Under the pieces are notes generated by a model. It had not been told where the DNA came from. It saw nothing but the letters and a program-made list of their open reading frames with translations, and did not search any database. Positions 43,039 through 51,785 of a stretch of 64,000 nt of DNA are shown one piece after another (position 1 is the stretch's first letter; every line of letters begins with the position of its first letter). Position numbers and translations under genes: made by a program. The DNA is from Bacillota bacterium (GTDB taxonomy: Bacteria; Bacillota; Clostridia; DSM-8532), in contig JAEZJF010000026.1 in the NCBI GenBank assembly GCA_023415825.1, positions 183,063 to 247,062 on the forward strand, read 5' to 3'.

Positions 43039-43500
43039 ATGAAAAACATGAAAAAAATCATTGCAGGAGTTGTAGTTGCAGGGCTGCTTGGCACTGCAGG
43101 AGTTGCATACGCAGCTGAGGCAAAAACACCTGCAGAAATTGTATCCAATCTGACGGGAGAAACAGTAGAGCAGGTTGCTTCTCAAAAATCCGCCGGTACA
43201 GCTTATGGGGCTCAGGCTCAGCAAGCCGACAAATTTGAGGAGTTTAAAGACGCTATGCTTGAACAGCGAAAAGCAATGCTCGATGAACTTGTCAAAGAAG
43301 GCAAGCTGACACAAGCAGAAGCCGATGAACGCTTAAAGGCTATGGAAGAGAACATGGCAAATTGTGACGGCACTGGCTCCGACAGAGGGACCAGCCGCTG
43401 CGGCACCGGTCTTGGCCAAGGAAACGGTCAGAAGGGCGGCCGTGGATTTGGTATGAGAAATGGATCAGGACTTGGAAGAGGACTAATCCAGAGAAAATGA
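43039..43500 (+). CDS. Secreted DUF2680-like protein
   Basis: The 153-residue protein has a signal peptide (MKKIIAGVVVAGLLGTAGVAYA, cleaved after about residue 25). A helical region follows (TPAEIVSNLTGETVEQVASQ; DELVKEGKLTQAEADERLKA), and then a Gly/Arg/Ser-rich tail. This is the DUF2680 pattern common in clostridia. AAAGGAGAGG precedes ATG 43039. It is divergent from the two-component genes at 40334-42812 and followed by a strong terminator. The role is unknown; the helical hairpin recalls periplasmic stress or metal-binding proteins. Confidence 0.82.
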   Translation: MKNMKKIIAGVVVAGLLGTAGVAYAAEAKTPAEIVSNLTGETVEQVASQKSAGTAYGAQAQQADKFEEFKDAMLEQRKAMLDELVKEGKLTQAEADERLKAMEENMANCDGTGSDRGTSRCGTGLGQGNGQKGGRGFGMRNGSGLGRGLIQRK

Positions 43501-43516
43501 GATCCATCGAAGCTCC

Positions 43517-43558
43517 AAAAAGCAATCGGAACAAGCGAACTTGTTCCGGTTGCTTTTT
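43517..43558. terminator. Strong bidirectional terminator
   Basis: AGCAATCGGAACAAG (43521-43535) pairs with CTTGTTCCGGTTGCT (43540-43554) across a CGAA loop, flanked by an A run and a T run. It lies between the DUF2680 gene and the convergent YesN-like gene. Confidence 0.95.
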
Positions 43559-43592
43559 GAGCTTACTGCGCAGAAAGAACCTGATCCACGGT

Positions 43593-45110
43593 TTATCTTA
43601 GCCTTTCATCCTTTGGATTAATACCCATAATGCTTTTATATAGCCTTGAAAAATAGTTGGTATTCAAGTACCCGGTTTGTTCTGCAATTTCCGAAATACT
43701 AAAGTTGGTTGTTTGAAGCAGCTCTCTTGCCAAGCTCAGCCGGTAAAGGGTAAGGTAGGCGTTTATCGTCTTGCCGGTCTCTTTTTTAAACAGCCTGCAG
43801 AGGTATTCTTTATTTATATTTATTGCATTACAGATATCTTCAATAGATTCAATAGTCCTGTAGTTCTGATAAATATAAAAGATAGCTTTTTTAATATACT
43901 CATTGTGGATTCCCAATAGACATTTGTCCATTATTTCTTGAATACATTGTTCATAAAAGGTTCTGAACTCAAAAAAAGTTTCTGCGGTCATGAGAAAATC
44001 ATCCCAATAGTTATAATTGTCTTGTAAATTCTTATTGAACCTTTTATCACATTCTTTTATTAAATCCCTTAAAACATCAATACATCGTTTCCTAATTTGC
44101 AAGGTATCCTGGGGTTTGATACAAGAAATACTATCCATCAATTGGGATATGTTTTGACGGAAATCCTTTAGATTAAAGTGCTCAATCATTTGAAAAAGCG
44201 ATGCTATTTGTTTTTCTTGTTCGTCTAAAAGACGCTGACTGAAGGATTTAAAATCATAAAGATTAACCTGGCAAGCAGTATAGAAATATTGGGTCAAAGC
44301 CTTTATACAATGTGTAAATAGGTCGGAGAAGCTATTCAAGCCTTCACCAATCTCACTGATTCCGACGTAAAAATCGTTGGTGCTCATATGTTCCAGTTTC
44401 TTAGACATACTATCCCATATGGCAGCTCTGTTTTCATTTTCGTCATTGTTCTTGGTATTAGCAACAAAAATACAGGTTTCCATATCATAAATGAAGCAGG
44501 CTATATTCTTTAAGTTTTCATCATAAGTAATCAAGTTTTCTATTGGAGTGCCCGCTCCAATATTACTTTTGCGATACCTTATGGCTATCATTATTAATCT
44601 TTTATCTTCAAGGGTAATTCCTACTTTTTCGAATTCCTCTTTTAATCTATCTATAGCAATATCTGAACCATTAATAATTTGTTTAAACAAGGCAGCTCGC
44701 TTAAGCTGTAAATCATTATGGCTGAGCTCGATACTGCGGCTTCTGCTTCTGCTAAACTGAGAAAATATCTCTTCAATAGCGTTTTTTGAGATTTCATTTT
44801 TTAATATATATGCTTCTGCTTTCATGGAAAGGGCCGTTCTGGCATAATCGAAATCGGCATAACTGGTTAATAAAACAACATAAATATTTTTGTCACTCTC
44901 TCTGATTTTTCGTAATAATTCCAAACCATCCATAACAGGCATTTTAATATCAGTAAAAACCATATCAATCGGTTGTCTCTGTATGATGGTATAAGCCTCC
45001 TGGCCATTAGCGGCATAAATGACAGTAGTATATTCAGGGGCGCATTTCTCGATCGTAAGCTTCAGCCATTCTCGAATGGGCAGTTCGTCATCTACCACTA
45101 AAATAATCAT
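43593..45110 (-). CDS. YesN-like response regulator with AraC-type DNA-binding domain
   Basis: The 505-residue regulator has an N-terminal receiver (1-120; VVDDELPIREWL, phospho-Asp in MVFTDIKMPVMDG), a long central region and a C-terminal AraC HTH pair (about 405-505; NINKEYLCRLFKKETGKTIN and ISEIAEQTGYLNTNYFSRLY). Such regulators activate sugar or oligosaccharide transport operons. It is cotranscribed with the YesM-like kinase. The neighbouring ABC operon starting at 48266 is its most likely target. Confidence 0.93.
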   Translation of the reverse strand: MIILVVDDELPIREWLKLTIEKCAPEYTTVIYAANGQEAYTIIQRQPIDMVFTDIKMPVMDGLELLRKIRESDKNIYVVLLTSYADFDYARTALSMKAEAYILKNEISKNAIEEIFSQFSRSRSRSIELSHNDLQLKRAALFKQIINGSDIAIDRLKEEFEKVGITLEDKRLIMIAIRYRKSNIGAGTPIENLITYDENLKNIACFIYDMETCIFVANTKNNDENENRAAIWDSMSKKLEHMSTNDFYVGISEIGEGLNSFSDLFTHCIKALTQYFYTACQVNLYDFKSFSQRLLDEQEKQIASLFQMIEHFNLKDFRQNISQLMDSISCIKPQDTLQIRKRCIDVLRDLIKECDKRFNKNLQDNYNYWDDFLMTAETFFEFRTFYEQCIQEIMDKCLLGIHNEYIKKAIFYIYQNYRTIESIEDICNAININKEYLCRLFKKETGKTINAYLTLYRLSLARELLQTTNFSISEIAEQTGYLNTNYFSRLYKSIMGINPKDERLR

Positions 45111-45145
45111 AATAGAGAATTTCTCCTCTCCATGGTTTATCTTGG

Positions 45146-46891
45146 CTAGTCAAGATAGGGGAGTGTAATGCATACATTAGTTCCAACATTGACTTTGCTT
45201 TCGATATGTAAGCCATACTTGCTGCCGAATAAGAGCTTAATCCTGTTTTGGACATTCTCAATACCGATGTTATTGGTAATTTGTTTTAAAGGTTCATCTG
45301 TCTGTTCAAAGCCAATACCATTATCAGAAATGATCAATATAATATTATCATCTGATCTTGAAATCTTAACCGTAATATACCCTGGCCTGTTACATGGCTC
45401 AATACCGTGGAATATTGAGTTTTCGATGATTGGCTGCATAAGAAGCTTTGGGACTTTACAATGCACAAGAAGACGACTGCAAATCACATTTAATGTAAAC
45501 TTATTACCGTAACGATATTTTTGTACTTCCACATATTTGTTCAGGATGCTTAGCTCTTGCTCAATGGTTATCAACTGATCGTTGGAGCGGAATGTACTTG
45601 CCAATAATGAAGAAAAATCTGTCAGCATGTTTTCAGCTTCCCGGCTTTTACCCATTGATATCAGGCATTTTAACGAGAAAAGAGTATTATGTATAAAATG
45701 CGGATTAATTTGCAAAAGTAAAAACTCAAGCTCAGATTCACGGATTTTTGATTCCCTGTCTTTTACATTTTCAATCAACTGATAAATACGGTTATTCATA
45801 CTGGTACATTCATCACAAATTTCCTGAATTTCTGACCAGCCATTGATATCAAAGCTGATTTTATCATCCCTGTACGCTACCATCTTAAGTCGGGTGCACA
45901 GACTTTTCAAGGGAGAGGCCAGCCACTTGGACAAAAAGTAGGAAAGGACAAAGACGACAACCAGCATTAGGGTATATGAAAGCAAAAGCAGGATTTTAAC
46001 ACCCTTAAGCGGCATGAGTACTTGTTTCATAGGAATTTCTTCGAAGATATACCATCCCAAATCTTTGTTGTAATATCTTGAAAACAAATACTTCTCACCG
46101 TTTTTCTCTGTAATGGCATATTCATTATCCGCGAAAATTTGCCCCAAACGGTCCATCCTGTAGAAATAAAAACCTACCATATTTTTATCCCGGTGTGAAA
46201 TAATCTGACCTTCCGAGCTGACCACAGAAATTGAGTTATTTTGATTAAGAGATTGGGCATATATATTTCTTACGGCTTCTTCAGGGGTATTTACCAGAAA
46301 GAAGCCTTTAGCATTTCCTTCATCATCATATAATGTTCGAGCACAAGACAGGACGTAGTTATTCTGGCCGTTCACGTTCCAAATATCTTTATAAGTGGGA
46401 AGCCATAACATAGAGCCTTTTAGCTTTGAAGCATCATACTTCCAGAAAATCGGAATGTACTCTTTCACATCTATTTTCTTATGAGGCAGCTGTGAATTGT
46501 ATGTGAAACCATCATAAGTAAAAATAGTGTAATAAAGGGATACGCCATTGGTAACCATGGCCTTGCTATATTGGTCGTTTAGTGAATTAAGCTCATTCGT
46601 AATAGTTGTATTGTCAATGGATGTTTTACTGATCTTGCTTTTTATCGGTTCATTATAATAGAATAAGTCGGAATATGAGATGATGACTCGTTCAAGGGCG
46701 TTTAGCTGTGCGGATACCTGGGCTAGAAGGTCAACACGTGATTTGGCTAATTGCTCCACCATTTTTGACTCAAAGACATGATAGGATGACAGCCCAGTAA
46801 TAATAATCGCAAAACCCAGCAGAATGCTGAAAATTGCAAACATAATAGTTTGAAGTTTAACTTTTTTTAAATTCTTGAAATATGCCAGCAT
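45146..46891 (-). CDS. YesM-like sensor histidine kinase
   Basis: The 581-residue kinase has an N-terminal membrane helix (about 12-35), a large outside Cache-like sensor (about 36-285), a second helix (about 290-312), HAMP, and a His_kinase domain of the LytS/YesM class (LQINPHFIHNTLFSLKCL) followed by a HATPase (ISDNGIGFEQ). I start at ATG 46891 with GGGAG eight bases upstream, rather than five codons earlier. It is followed by the YesN-like gene. The ligand is probably the solute bound by the adjacent binding proteins. Confidence 0.93.
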   Translation of the reverse strand: MLAYFKNLKKVKLQTIMFAIFSILLGFAIIITGLSSYHVFESKMVEQLAKSRVDLLAQVSAQLNALERVIISYSDLFYYNEPIKSKISKTSIDNTTITNELNSLNDQYSKAMVTNGVSLYYTIFTYDGFTYNSQLPHKKIDVKEYIPIFWKYDASKLKGSMLWLPTYKDIWNVNGQNNYVLSCARTLYDDEGNAKGFFLVNTPEEAVRNIYAQSLNQNNSISVVSSEGQIISHRDKNMVGFYFYRMDRLGQIFADNEYAITEKNGEKYLFSRYYNKDLGWYIFEEIPMKQVLMPLKGVKILLLLSYTLMLVVVFVLSYFLSKWLASPLKSLCTRLKMVAYRDDKISFDINGWSEIQEICDECTSMNNRIYQLIENVKDRESKIRESELEFLLLQINPHFIHNTLFSLKCLISMGKSREAENMLTDFSSLLASTFRSNDQLITIEQELSILNKYVEVQKYRYGNKFTLNVICSRLLVHCKVPKLLMQPIIENSIFHGIEPCNRPGYITVKISRSDDNIILIISDNGIGFEQTDEPLKQITNNIGIENVQNRIKLLFGSKYGLHIESKVNVGTNVCITLPYLD

Positions 46892-46920
46892 AAATATTGC
46901 TCCCATAACAGCTGTAGCTT

Positions 46921-47991
46921 TTATTTCGATTCAAATGCCTCTGCCAGGATATCCCCGGCGATGTTTGCCTTTACTATACTCAGTTGCTCAGGCTTAAGAA
47001 TTCCGGTGTTGACAAAATATTCAGCATACTGCATTGCAAATTCGTTCATATCCATTGCTCTGGCCTGTTCTGAACCGATAAAGGGTTTACTTGTTATCTC
47101 GGAGTTAATTTCGGCGGTGCTGAGATTTTTTCCATACCTCTTGTACCAGGATTGAACAGTATTGAATTTAAGCTTCTTGTCTGCATTCATCTTATCATTG
47201 GCACGATACAGCAATTGCACAAATTTGATAATATCATCCCTTCGATTTTCATAGGCATCCTTTGAACATAAAGTGCCTTCAAGCATTTTAGCTCCCAAAT
47301 CTTCTAGACTTGCTACTTTCGTCCATCCAAGCCTGTTAAGGTTTTTAAAGGAGTGAGGAGGGGTGAGGGACGTAAGGTCTCCTACACCATCCATATAGTT
47401 ATAAAAAGAATCATCGAAATCCTTATTCAGCAGGGTGATGCTATCCTCTTTTACACCTATGGATTCAAGCCAGATGCTTAAGGTGTAGTGAGCTGCCGTA
47501 CCTGTATTACATAATATTTCGTATCCGGTAACAGTGGAAGGATCGCCATACACATCCGGACATGTGGGATTAAAGCCTCTTACTTGAAGAATGGGTGAGT
47601 TATTACGTGCAACAATAGTGTTTCCGCCGGTTCCGTCAACCTGGTGAGCAATCAGTAAGGCGTCATGATTGACCATTGCATAAATAAAAGCAGCACCGGT
47701 AACGGCAATATCCCAGTCACTTTCGCTCAATGCCTGATTAAGTTGTACACCGTCGGGATAGGCTGTTATTTCCAGTGGAATTCCAGCTTCCATATCCCAT
47801 CCCATATCCTGAATCAGACCTGTCATTGAGCTGCAATAAAAGGACTGTACTGCTATTTTTAAGGGGGGATGGTCTTTGGAGGGAGAGGCTGGGTTCTTCA
47901 TAGGGGAATTTGATACAGATGCATTTTCACTGCAGCCGGTTGACAAAAACATAAGAATACATAATAAGGACAATAAATTGAACCGCTTCAT
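46921..47991 (-). CDS. Solute-binding lipoprotein, NMT1/SsuA-like (sensor-side paralogue)
   Basis: The 356-residue lipoprotein has a lipobox ending at Cys20 (LMFLSTGC) and a periplasmic-binding fold (AVQSFYCSSMTGLIQDMGWD; WDIAVTGAAFIYAMV). It is clearly paralogous to the protein at 48266-49363 through its whole length, including SKPFIGSEQARAMDMNEFA near the C-terminus. It is transcribed with the YesM/YesN genes rather than with the permeases. It may present ligand to the sensor kinase or give the transporter a second specificity; both are inferences. Confidence 0.88.
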   Translation of the reverse strand: MKRFNLLSLLCILMFLSTGCSENASVSNSPMKNPASPSKDHPPLKIAVQSFYCSSMTGLIQDMGWDMEAGIPLEITAYPDGVQLNQALSESDWDIAVTGAAFIYAMVNHDALLIAHQVDGTGGNTIVARNNSPILQVRGFNPTCPDVYGDPSTVTGYEILCNTGTAAHYTLSIWLESIGVKEDSITLLNKDFDDSFYNYMDGVGDLTSLTPPHSFKNLNRLGWTKVASLEDLGAKMLEGTLCSKDAYENRRDDIIKFVQLLYRANDKMNADKKLKFNTVQSWYKRYGKNLSTAEINSEITSKPFIGSEQARAMDMNEFAMQYAEYFVNTGILKPEQLSIVKANIAGDILAEAFESK

Positions 47992-48065
47992 GCTGCCTGC
48001 TCCATTCTGTCAGTCTCATAAAATAGCGCCTGTAACTATTGTAACATAATCATACATCTAATAAA

Positions 48066-48131
48066 GAATAGCAGAGCGATTTTGTGCAAAATGTCAATCT
48101 TGTGACGGATTTTGTCAAGATTTTGCTATTC
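48066..48131. promoter_or_regulatory. Symmetric repeat array in the divergent control region
   Basis: GAATAGCA (48066-48073) and TGCTATTC (48124-48131) form a perfect inverted pair. It encloses two direct repeats, GATTTTGTGCAAAAT (48078) and GATTTTGTCAAGATT (48108), whose starts are 30 bases (three helical turns) apart. It lies between the divergent binding-protein genes and upstream of the 48201 promoter. It is a good candidate site for the AraC-type YesN regulator. Confidence 0.55.
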
Positions 48132-48200
48132 GGTGAAATTAAGAGATAATTTACTCCTGAAAATATCAATTATTTGAACTTATCTTTAGGGTTTGGTTCA

Positions 48201-48229
48201 TTCATTCCACTGCTTGTCAAAAGTATAAT
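48201..48229 (+). promoter_or_regulatory. Candidate promoter of the transport operon
   Basis: TATAAT at 48224-48229 has a weak -35 (TTCATT, 48201-48206) at 17 bases. A good -10 with a poor -35 fits activator-dependent transcription. Confidence 0.5.
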
Positions 48230-48265
48230 GAAGTCACAAAATTTTATTTCAAGGAGGAGTCGAAA

Positions 48266-49363
48266 TTGAAAAAAAGAGTTATTGCGGTCCTTATGGTATT
48301 GGTCATGATGTTATCCGCCGTAGGCTGCGGACAAGCCCCAGCGGCAACAAGCCCCACTGCAACCGCTAATGCGGGAGGTAACAATGAAACCACACCCGAG
48401 CCTAAGGCCAGGCCTCTGCGTGTAGCCGTACAATCCTTTTATTGCAGTTCACCTGTGGGCTTGATTGTTGAGCGCGGCTGGGATAAGGAAGCAGGTATTC
48501 CCTTCGAGCTGAGCGTATTTAATGGAGGCGCTCCCATAAACGAAGCTCTGGCTGCAGGACTTTGGGATGTTGCTGTTACCGGTGGCGCCTTTATCTTTGC
48601 TTTGGCTAACTATGATGCCAAGCTGGTCGCCTCCCAAATCGACGGACGAGGAGGCAACTATATTTTTGCCCGTAAGGATAGTCCGTTATTTTCTGTAAAA
48701 GGACATAACCCCAATAATCCCGACGTTTACGGCAGCCCTGAAACAGCCAAAGGCATAACTATATTGCAAAACACCGGAACCACCTCTCAATACACCGCTC
48801 AAACCTGGCTTGATACAATAGGAGTTAGTGAGGAAGACGTGAACATCGTACATATGGACTTTGCTCCCATGTACCAGGCTTTTGCTGCAGGACAGGCAGA
48901 TTGTGCTTCTCTTGCGCCTCCTCATTCCTATGTCGATTATAAGGCTCAAGGATGGGAAATGGTGGCTTCCCTTGAAAATCTCAATGGTAATCTGTACGAA
49001 GCGACAGTATGTACCAAAGAAGCATATGCAAGCAGAAGAGAAGATATCGTCAAGTTTGTTGAGCTTCTATACCGTGCCAATGATGAACTTATTGCCGACG
49101 AAACCCTAAAGTTTAACACCGTGAAAAAGTGGTATGCGGATAATGGCAAAAGCCTCACTGATAAGGAGCTTCAGAGCGAAATTGATACCAAGCCTTTTAT
49201 AGGCTCCGAGCAAGCTAGGAAAATGGATTTAGCCGAGTTTGCCGTACAATATGGCGAGTTCTATGTCAGTGCAGACAAAATAGAGCCCGACAAACTTGAC
49301 AAAATTAAAGCAGGAGTTGCCAATGACGTATTCCAGGATGCTCTGAAAAACTTATCCAAATAA
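48266..49363 (+). CDS. Solute-binding lipoprotein of the transport operon, NMT1/SsuA-like
   Basis: The 365-residue lipoprotein has a lipobox ending at Cys21 (MLSAVGC), an Ala/Thr-rich linker and a binding fold similar to aliphatic sulfonate/taurine/thiamine-precursor binding proteins (RVAVQSFYCSSPVGLIVERG; WDVAVTGGAFIFALANYDA). The start is TTG 48266 behind AAGGAGGAG. It heads the operon with two permeases and two ATPases. The solute is not identifiable from the sequence; the downstream sulfatase suggests a sulfated or sulfonated organic compound. Confidence 0.9.
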   Translation: MKKRVIAVLMVLVMMLSAVGCGQAPAATSPTATANAGGNNETTPEPKARPLRVAVQSFYCSSPVGLIVERGWDKEAGIPFELSVFNGGAPINEALAAGLWDVAVTGGAFIFALANYDAKLVASQIDGRGGNYIFARKDSPLFSVKGHNPNNPDVYGSPETAKGITILQNTGTTSQYTAQTWLDTIGVSEEDVNIVHMDFAPMYQAFAAGQADCASLAPPHSYVDYKAQGWEMVASLENLNGNLYEATVCTKEAYASRREDIVKFVELLYRANDELIADETLKFNTVKKWYADNGKSLTDKELQSEIDTKPFIGSEQARKMDLAEFAVQYGEFYVSADKIEPDKLDKIKAGVANDVFQDALKNLSK

Positions 49364-49373
49364 AAGATGACGG

Positions 49374-49402
49374 CGGGGATAAGCATCAAAACCTTATCCC
49401 CG
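49374..49402 (+). terminator. Intercistronic hairpin after the binding-protein gene
   Basis: A perfect ten-base stem (CGGGGATAAG / CTTATCCCCG) lacks a T run. Such hairpins commonly stabilise the binding-protein message or attenuate downstream permease expression. Confidence 0.7.
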
Positions 49403-49426
49403 TAATACATCAAGGAGGACTGCTGT

Positions 49427-50194
49427 TTGAAAAAGAAATATACCCTAATATCCATAATATCCGTACTTATGTTTCTGGTGGTATGGGAACTCGCGACAGA
49501 AGTATTTCACCTCGTACCATCCTATTCACTTCCCAGCCCAACCAAGGTTTTTAAGTCCTTTATAACCAAGTTTTATACAAAAAGCCCTGACGGAAGCACC
49601 CTGCCACAGCATTTAATGGGGAGCTTGCAGGTTGCATTTATCGGTTATCTGTTGGGGGCCTTTATTGGAATCCCTCTTGGCGTAGCCATGGGGTGGTTTT
49701 CCAAGGTGGATAAAATCGTGAAGCCGGTTTTCGATTTTCTAAAACCCATTCCTCCCATTTCAATAATACCGGTAATGATTCTTCTGTTCGGAATAGGCTT
49801 GAAAGCAAAAGCGGCTGTTATATTCTTTTCTGCATTCATACCCTGCGTTATCAATTCCTATTCCGGAATTCATCAGACCAAACGCATTCATTTATGGGTC
49901 TCATCAACCTTCGGCGCTTCAAATCTGCAGCAGCTATGGACGGTGGCCATTCCTTCGGCACTCCCCATGATTTTTACCGGATTTAAAGTATCTCTGGGTG
50001 CGGCATGGATGTCTCTTGTAGCTGCGGAGTTGCTTGCGGCCACCAAAGGTGTGGGTTACATGATTCAAATTGCCAGAACCATTGGCCGTGCCGATTTGAT
50101 TCTGGTGGGGATGTTGACCATCGGAATCGTAGGCCTGTTATTCGCAAAGATATTTGACTGGCTAGAAAAGAAATACGTGAGAGGAGGCATGTAA
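49427..50194 (+). CDS. ABC transporter permease, SsuC/TauC type (first)
   Basis: This 255-residue inner-membrane protein has about six helices and the cytoplasmic coupling segment STFGASNLQQLWTVAIPSALP that contacts the ATPase. The KPIPPISIIPVMILLFGIG segment is typical of sulfonate/nitrate/taurine importers. The start is TTG 49427 after AAGGAGGA. Its last base is the first base of the second permease, so translation is coupled. Confidence 0.93.
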   Translation: MKKKYTLISIISVLMFLVVWELATEVFHLVPSYSLPSPTKVFKSFITKFYTKSPDGSTLPQHLMGSLQVAFIGYLLGAFIGIPLGVAMGWFSKVDKIVKPVFDFLKPIPPISIIPVMILLFGIGLKAKAAVIFFSAFIPCVINSYSGIHQTKRIHLWVSSTFGASNLQQLWTVAIPSALPMIFTGFKVSLGAAWMSLVAAELLAATKGVGYMIQIARTIGRADLILVGMLTIGIVGLLFAKIFDWLEKKYVRGGM

Positions 50195-50979
50195 TGATGT
50201 TGGATTCAAAGAAAAAGTTCAGCATACTGGATATATTACTTGCATGCTCCGGATTTATTGTCATTATTGTTATTTGGTCCTTAGCTTCCAATTCTTCATC
50301 AGCATTAATTCCTCATCCAGAGGATGTTTTTAAGAGGCTGATTGCCTCATTCAGCCAGAAAATCGGGAGATATTCTTTGTTACAGCATACCTTGGTAAGC
50401 TTAAGAAGAGTCGTTATAGGCTTTAGCTTGGCTGCGGTCTCAGGAATCCTTGTGGGTATTGTCATGGGGCGCAGTAAACTTGCTGATGCCATTATTCGTC
50501 CTTTATTTGAAATTGTGCGGCCTATTCCCGGTGTTGCGTGGATTCCCATGGCCATTCTTTGGTTCGGGATAGGAGAGAACTCCAAATACTTCATTATTTT
50601 CATGGGCGGCTTTGCTCATTTGGTTGTAAATACCTATTCCGGAGCCCGTCGCTCCGATCCATTACTGATTGGTGTGGCCAACATGCTTGGAGCAAGCAAT
50701 CGTCAAACATTTTTGAATGTTGTTCTGCCTTCATGCGTACCGTATATTTTTGCCGGACTGCAGGTATCTCTTTCCACAAGCTGGATGGCGGTTCTTGCTG
50801 CTGAAATGGTCAGCTCAACAGAAGGATCTGGATGGATTATTATCGCAGGAATGGAAAGCGGCGATATGACACAAATCTTTGTTGGCATTATTTCCATTGC
50901 TGTTGTTGGACTGCTGCTGGCAATTATTATGAGAAAGGCGGAACAAATATTATGTCGATGGAGAATAGCAGGGAACTAA
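50194..50979 (+). CDS. ABC transporter permease, SsuC/TauC type (second)
   Basis: The 261-residue protein is homologous to the first permease but clearly distinct (IVRPIPGVAWIPMAILWFGI; NMLGASNRQTFLNVVLPSCVP). Two different permeases in tandem suggest a heterodimeric membrane channel instead of the usual SsuC homodimer. AGAGGAGG lies before ATG 50194. The first ATPase gene begins 28 bases before its end. Confidence 0.93.
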   Translation: MMLDSKKKFSILDILLACSGFIVIIVIWSLASNSSSALIPHPEDVFKRLIASFSQKIGRYSLLQHTLVSLRRVVIGFSLAAVSGILVGIVMGRSKLADAIIRPLFEIVRPIPGVAWIPMAILWFGIGENSKYFIIFMGGFAHLVVNTYSGARRSDPLLIGVANMLGASNRQTFLNVVLPSCVPYIFAGLQVSLSTSWMAVLAAEMVSSTEGSGWIIIAGMESGDMTQIFVGIISIAVVGLLLAIIMRKAEQILCRWRIAGN

Positions 50980-51746
50980 ATGCGTCTAAGAAGATGCCTG
51001 TTTCAATTGTCTGCAGTAATGTTTCTAAAACTTTTGGATCTAAAAGCGGGATCAATGAAGTCGTTAAGAATTTTAACCTGACTGTTCGGGAGAATGAATT
51101 TGTTGTACTTTTTGGACCCGGGCAGTGCGGAAAAACAACTATCCTGAACATGATTTCAGGAATGGAACCGGTAACCGGCGGAGAAATCACTGTAAACGGA
51201 GAACCTGTTAAAGGGCCTTCACCTTCCCGTGGAATGGTCTATCAAACCACTGCACTTTTTCCATGGTTTTCCGTTATGAAGAATGTTGAGTTCGGGCCGC
51301 GTATGCGTGGGATACCCAAGAAAGAACGGCGCAAAAAAGCCCAGTATTATATTGATCTTGTAGGTCTTACAGGTTTTGAGAACCACTTTCCGGTAAAACT
51401 ATCAGGTGGCATGCAGCAGCGTGTTGGCATAGCCAGATCCTACTGCAATGATCCTGAAGTCATATGTATGGATGAGCCCTTTGGACATCTTGATGCACAA
51501 ACCCGTTATCTCATGGAAGAAGAGATTGAACGCATCTGTTCCACAGAAAAAAGGACAGTCGTGTTTGTTACCAACAATGTGGAAGAGGCTATTTACCTGG
51601 CCGACCGCATTATATTGCTGCACAATTGCCCTACGAGTGTCCAGAATGAATATATTATAGACCTTCCCAGGCCCCGTGATTATACCTCGCCGGAATTTCT
51701 GAAAATAAGAGAGCAAATTACGGCGGAAATGGATACAACAATATGA
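50952..51746 (+). CDS. ABC transporter ATPase (first), with altered H-loop
   Basis: The 264-residue ATPase has Walker A FGPGQCGKTTIL, a Q-loop Gln (MVYQTTALFPW), an intact signature LSGGMQQRVGIARS and Walker B VICMDEPFGHLD. The H-loop is abnormal: VFVTNNVEEAIYLADR has Asn where SsuB/TauB proteins have His (VTHDVDEA). I start at ATG 50952, overlapping the second permease by 28 bases. The upstream reading is the permease in another frame. It probably pairs with the second ATPase. Confidence 0.92.
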   Translation: MSMENSRELNASKKMPVSIVCSNVSKTFGSKSGINEVVKNFNLTVRENEFVVLFGPGQCGKTTILNMISGMEPVTGGEITVNGEPVKGPSPSRGMVYQTTALFPWFSVMKNVEFGPRMRGIPKKERRKKAQYYIDLVGLTGFENHFPVKLSGGMQQRVGIARSYCNDPEVICMDEPFGHLDAQTRYLMEEEIERICSTEKRTVVFVTNNVEEAIYLADRIILLHNCPTSVQNEYIIDLPRPRDYTSPEFLKIREQITAEMDTTI

Positions 51747-51785
51747 TGACTATAAAAAGATATGGTGATAGAAGGGGGCGGGAAA

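Noticed and set aside
50832..50951. Extended N-terminus of the first ABC ATPase
   Set aside because: The segment is the end of the second permease read in another frame; ATG 50952 has a suitable upstream site.
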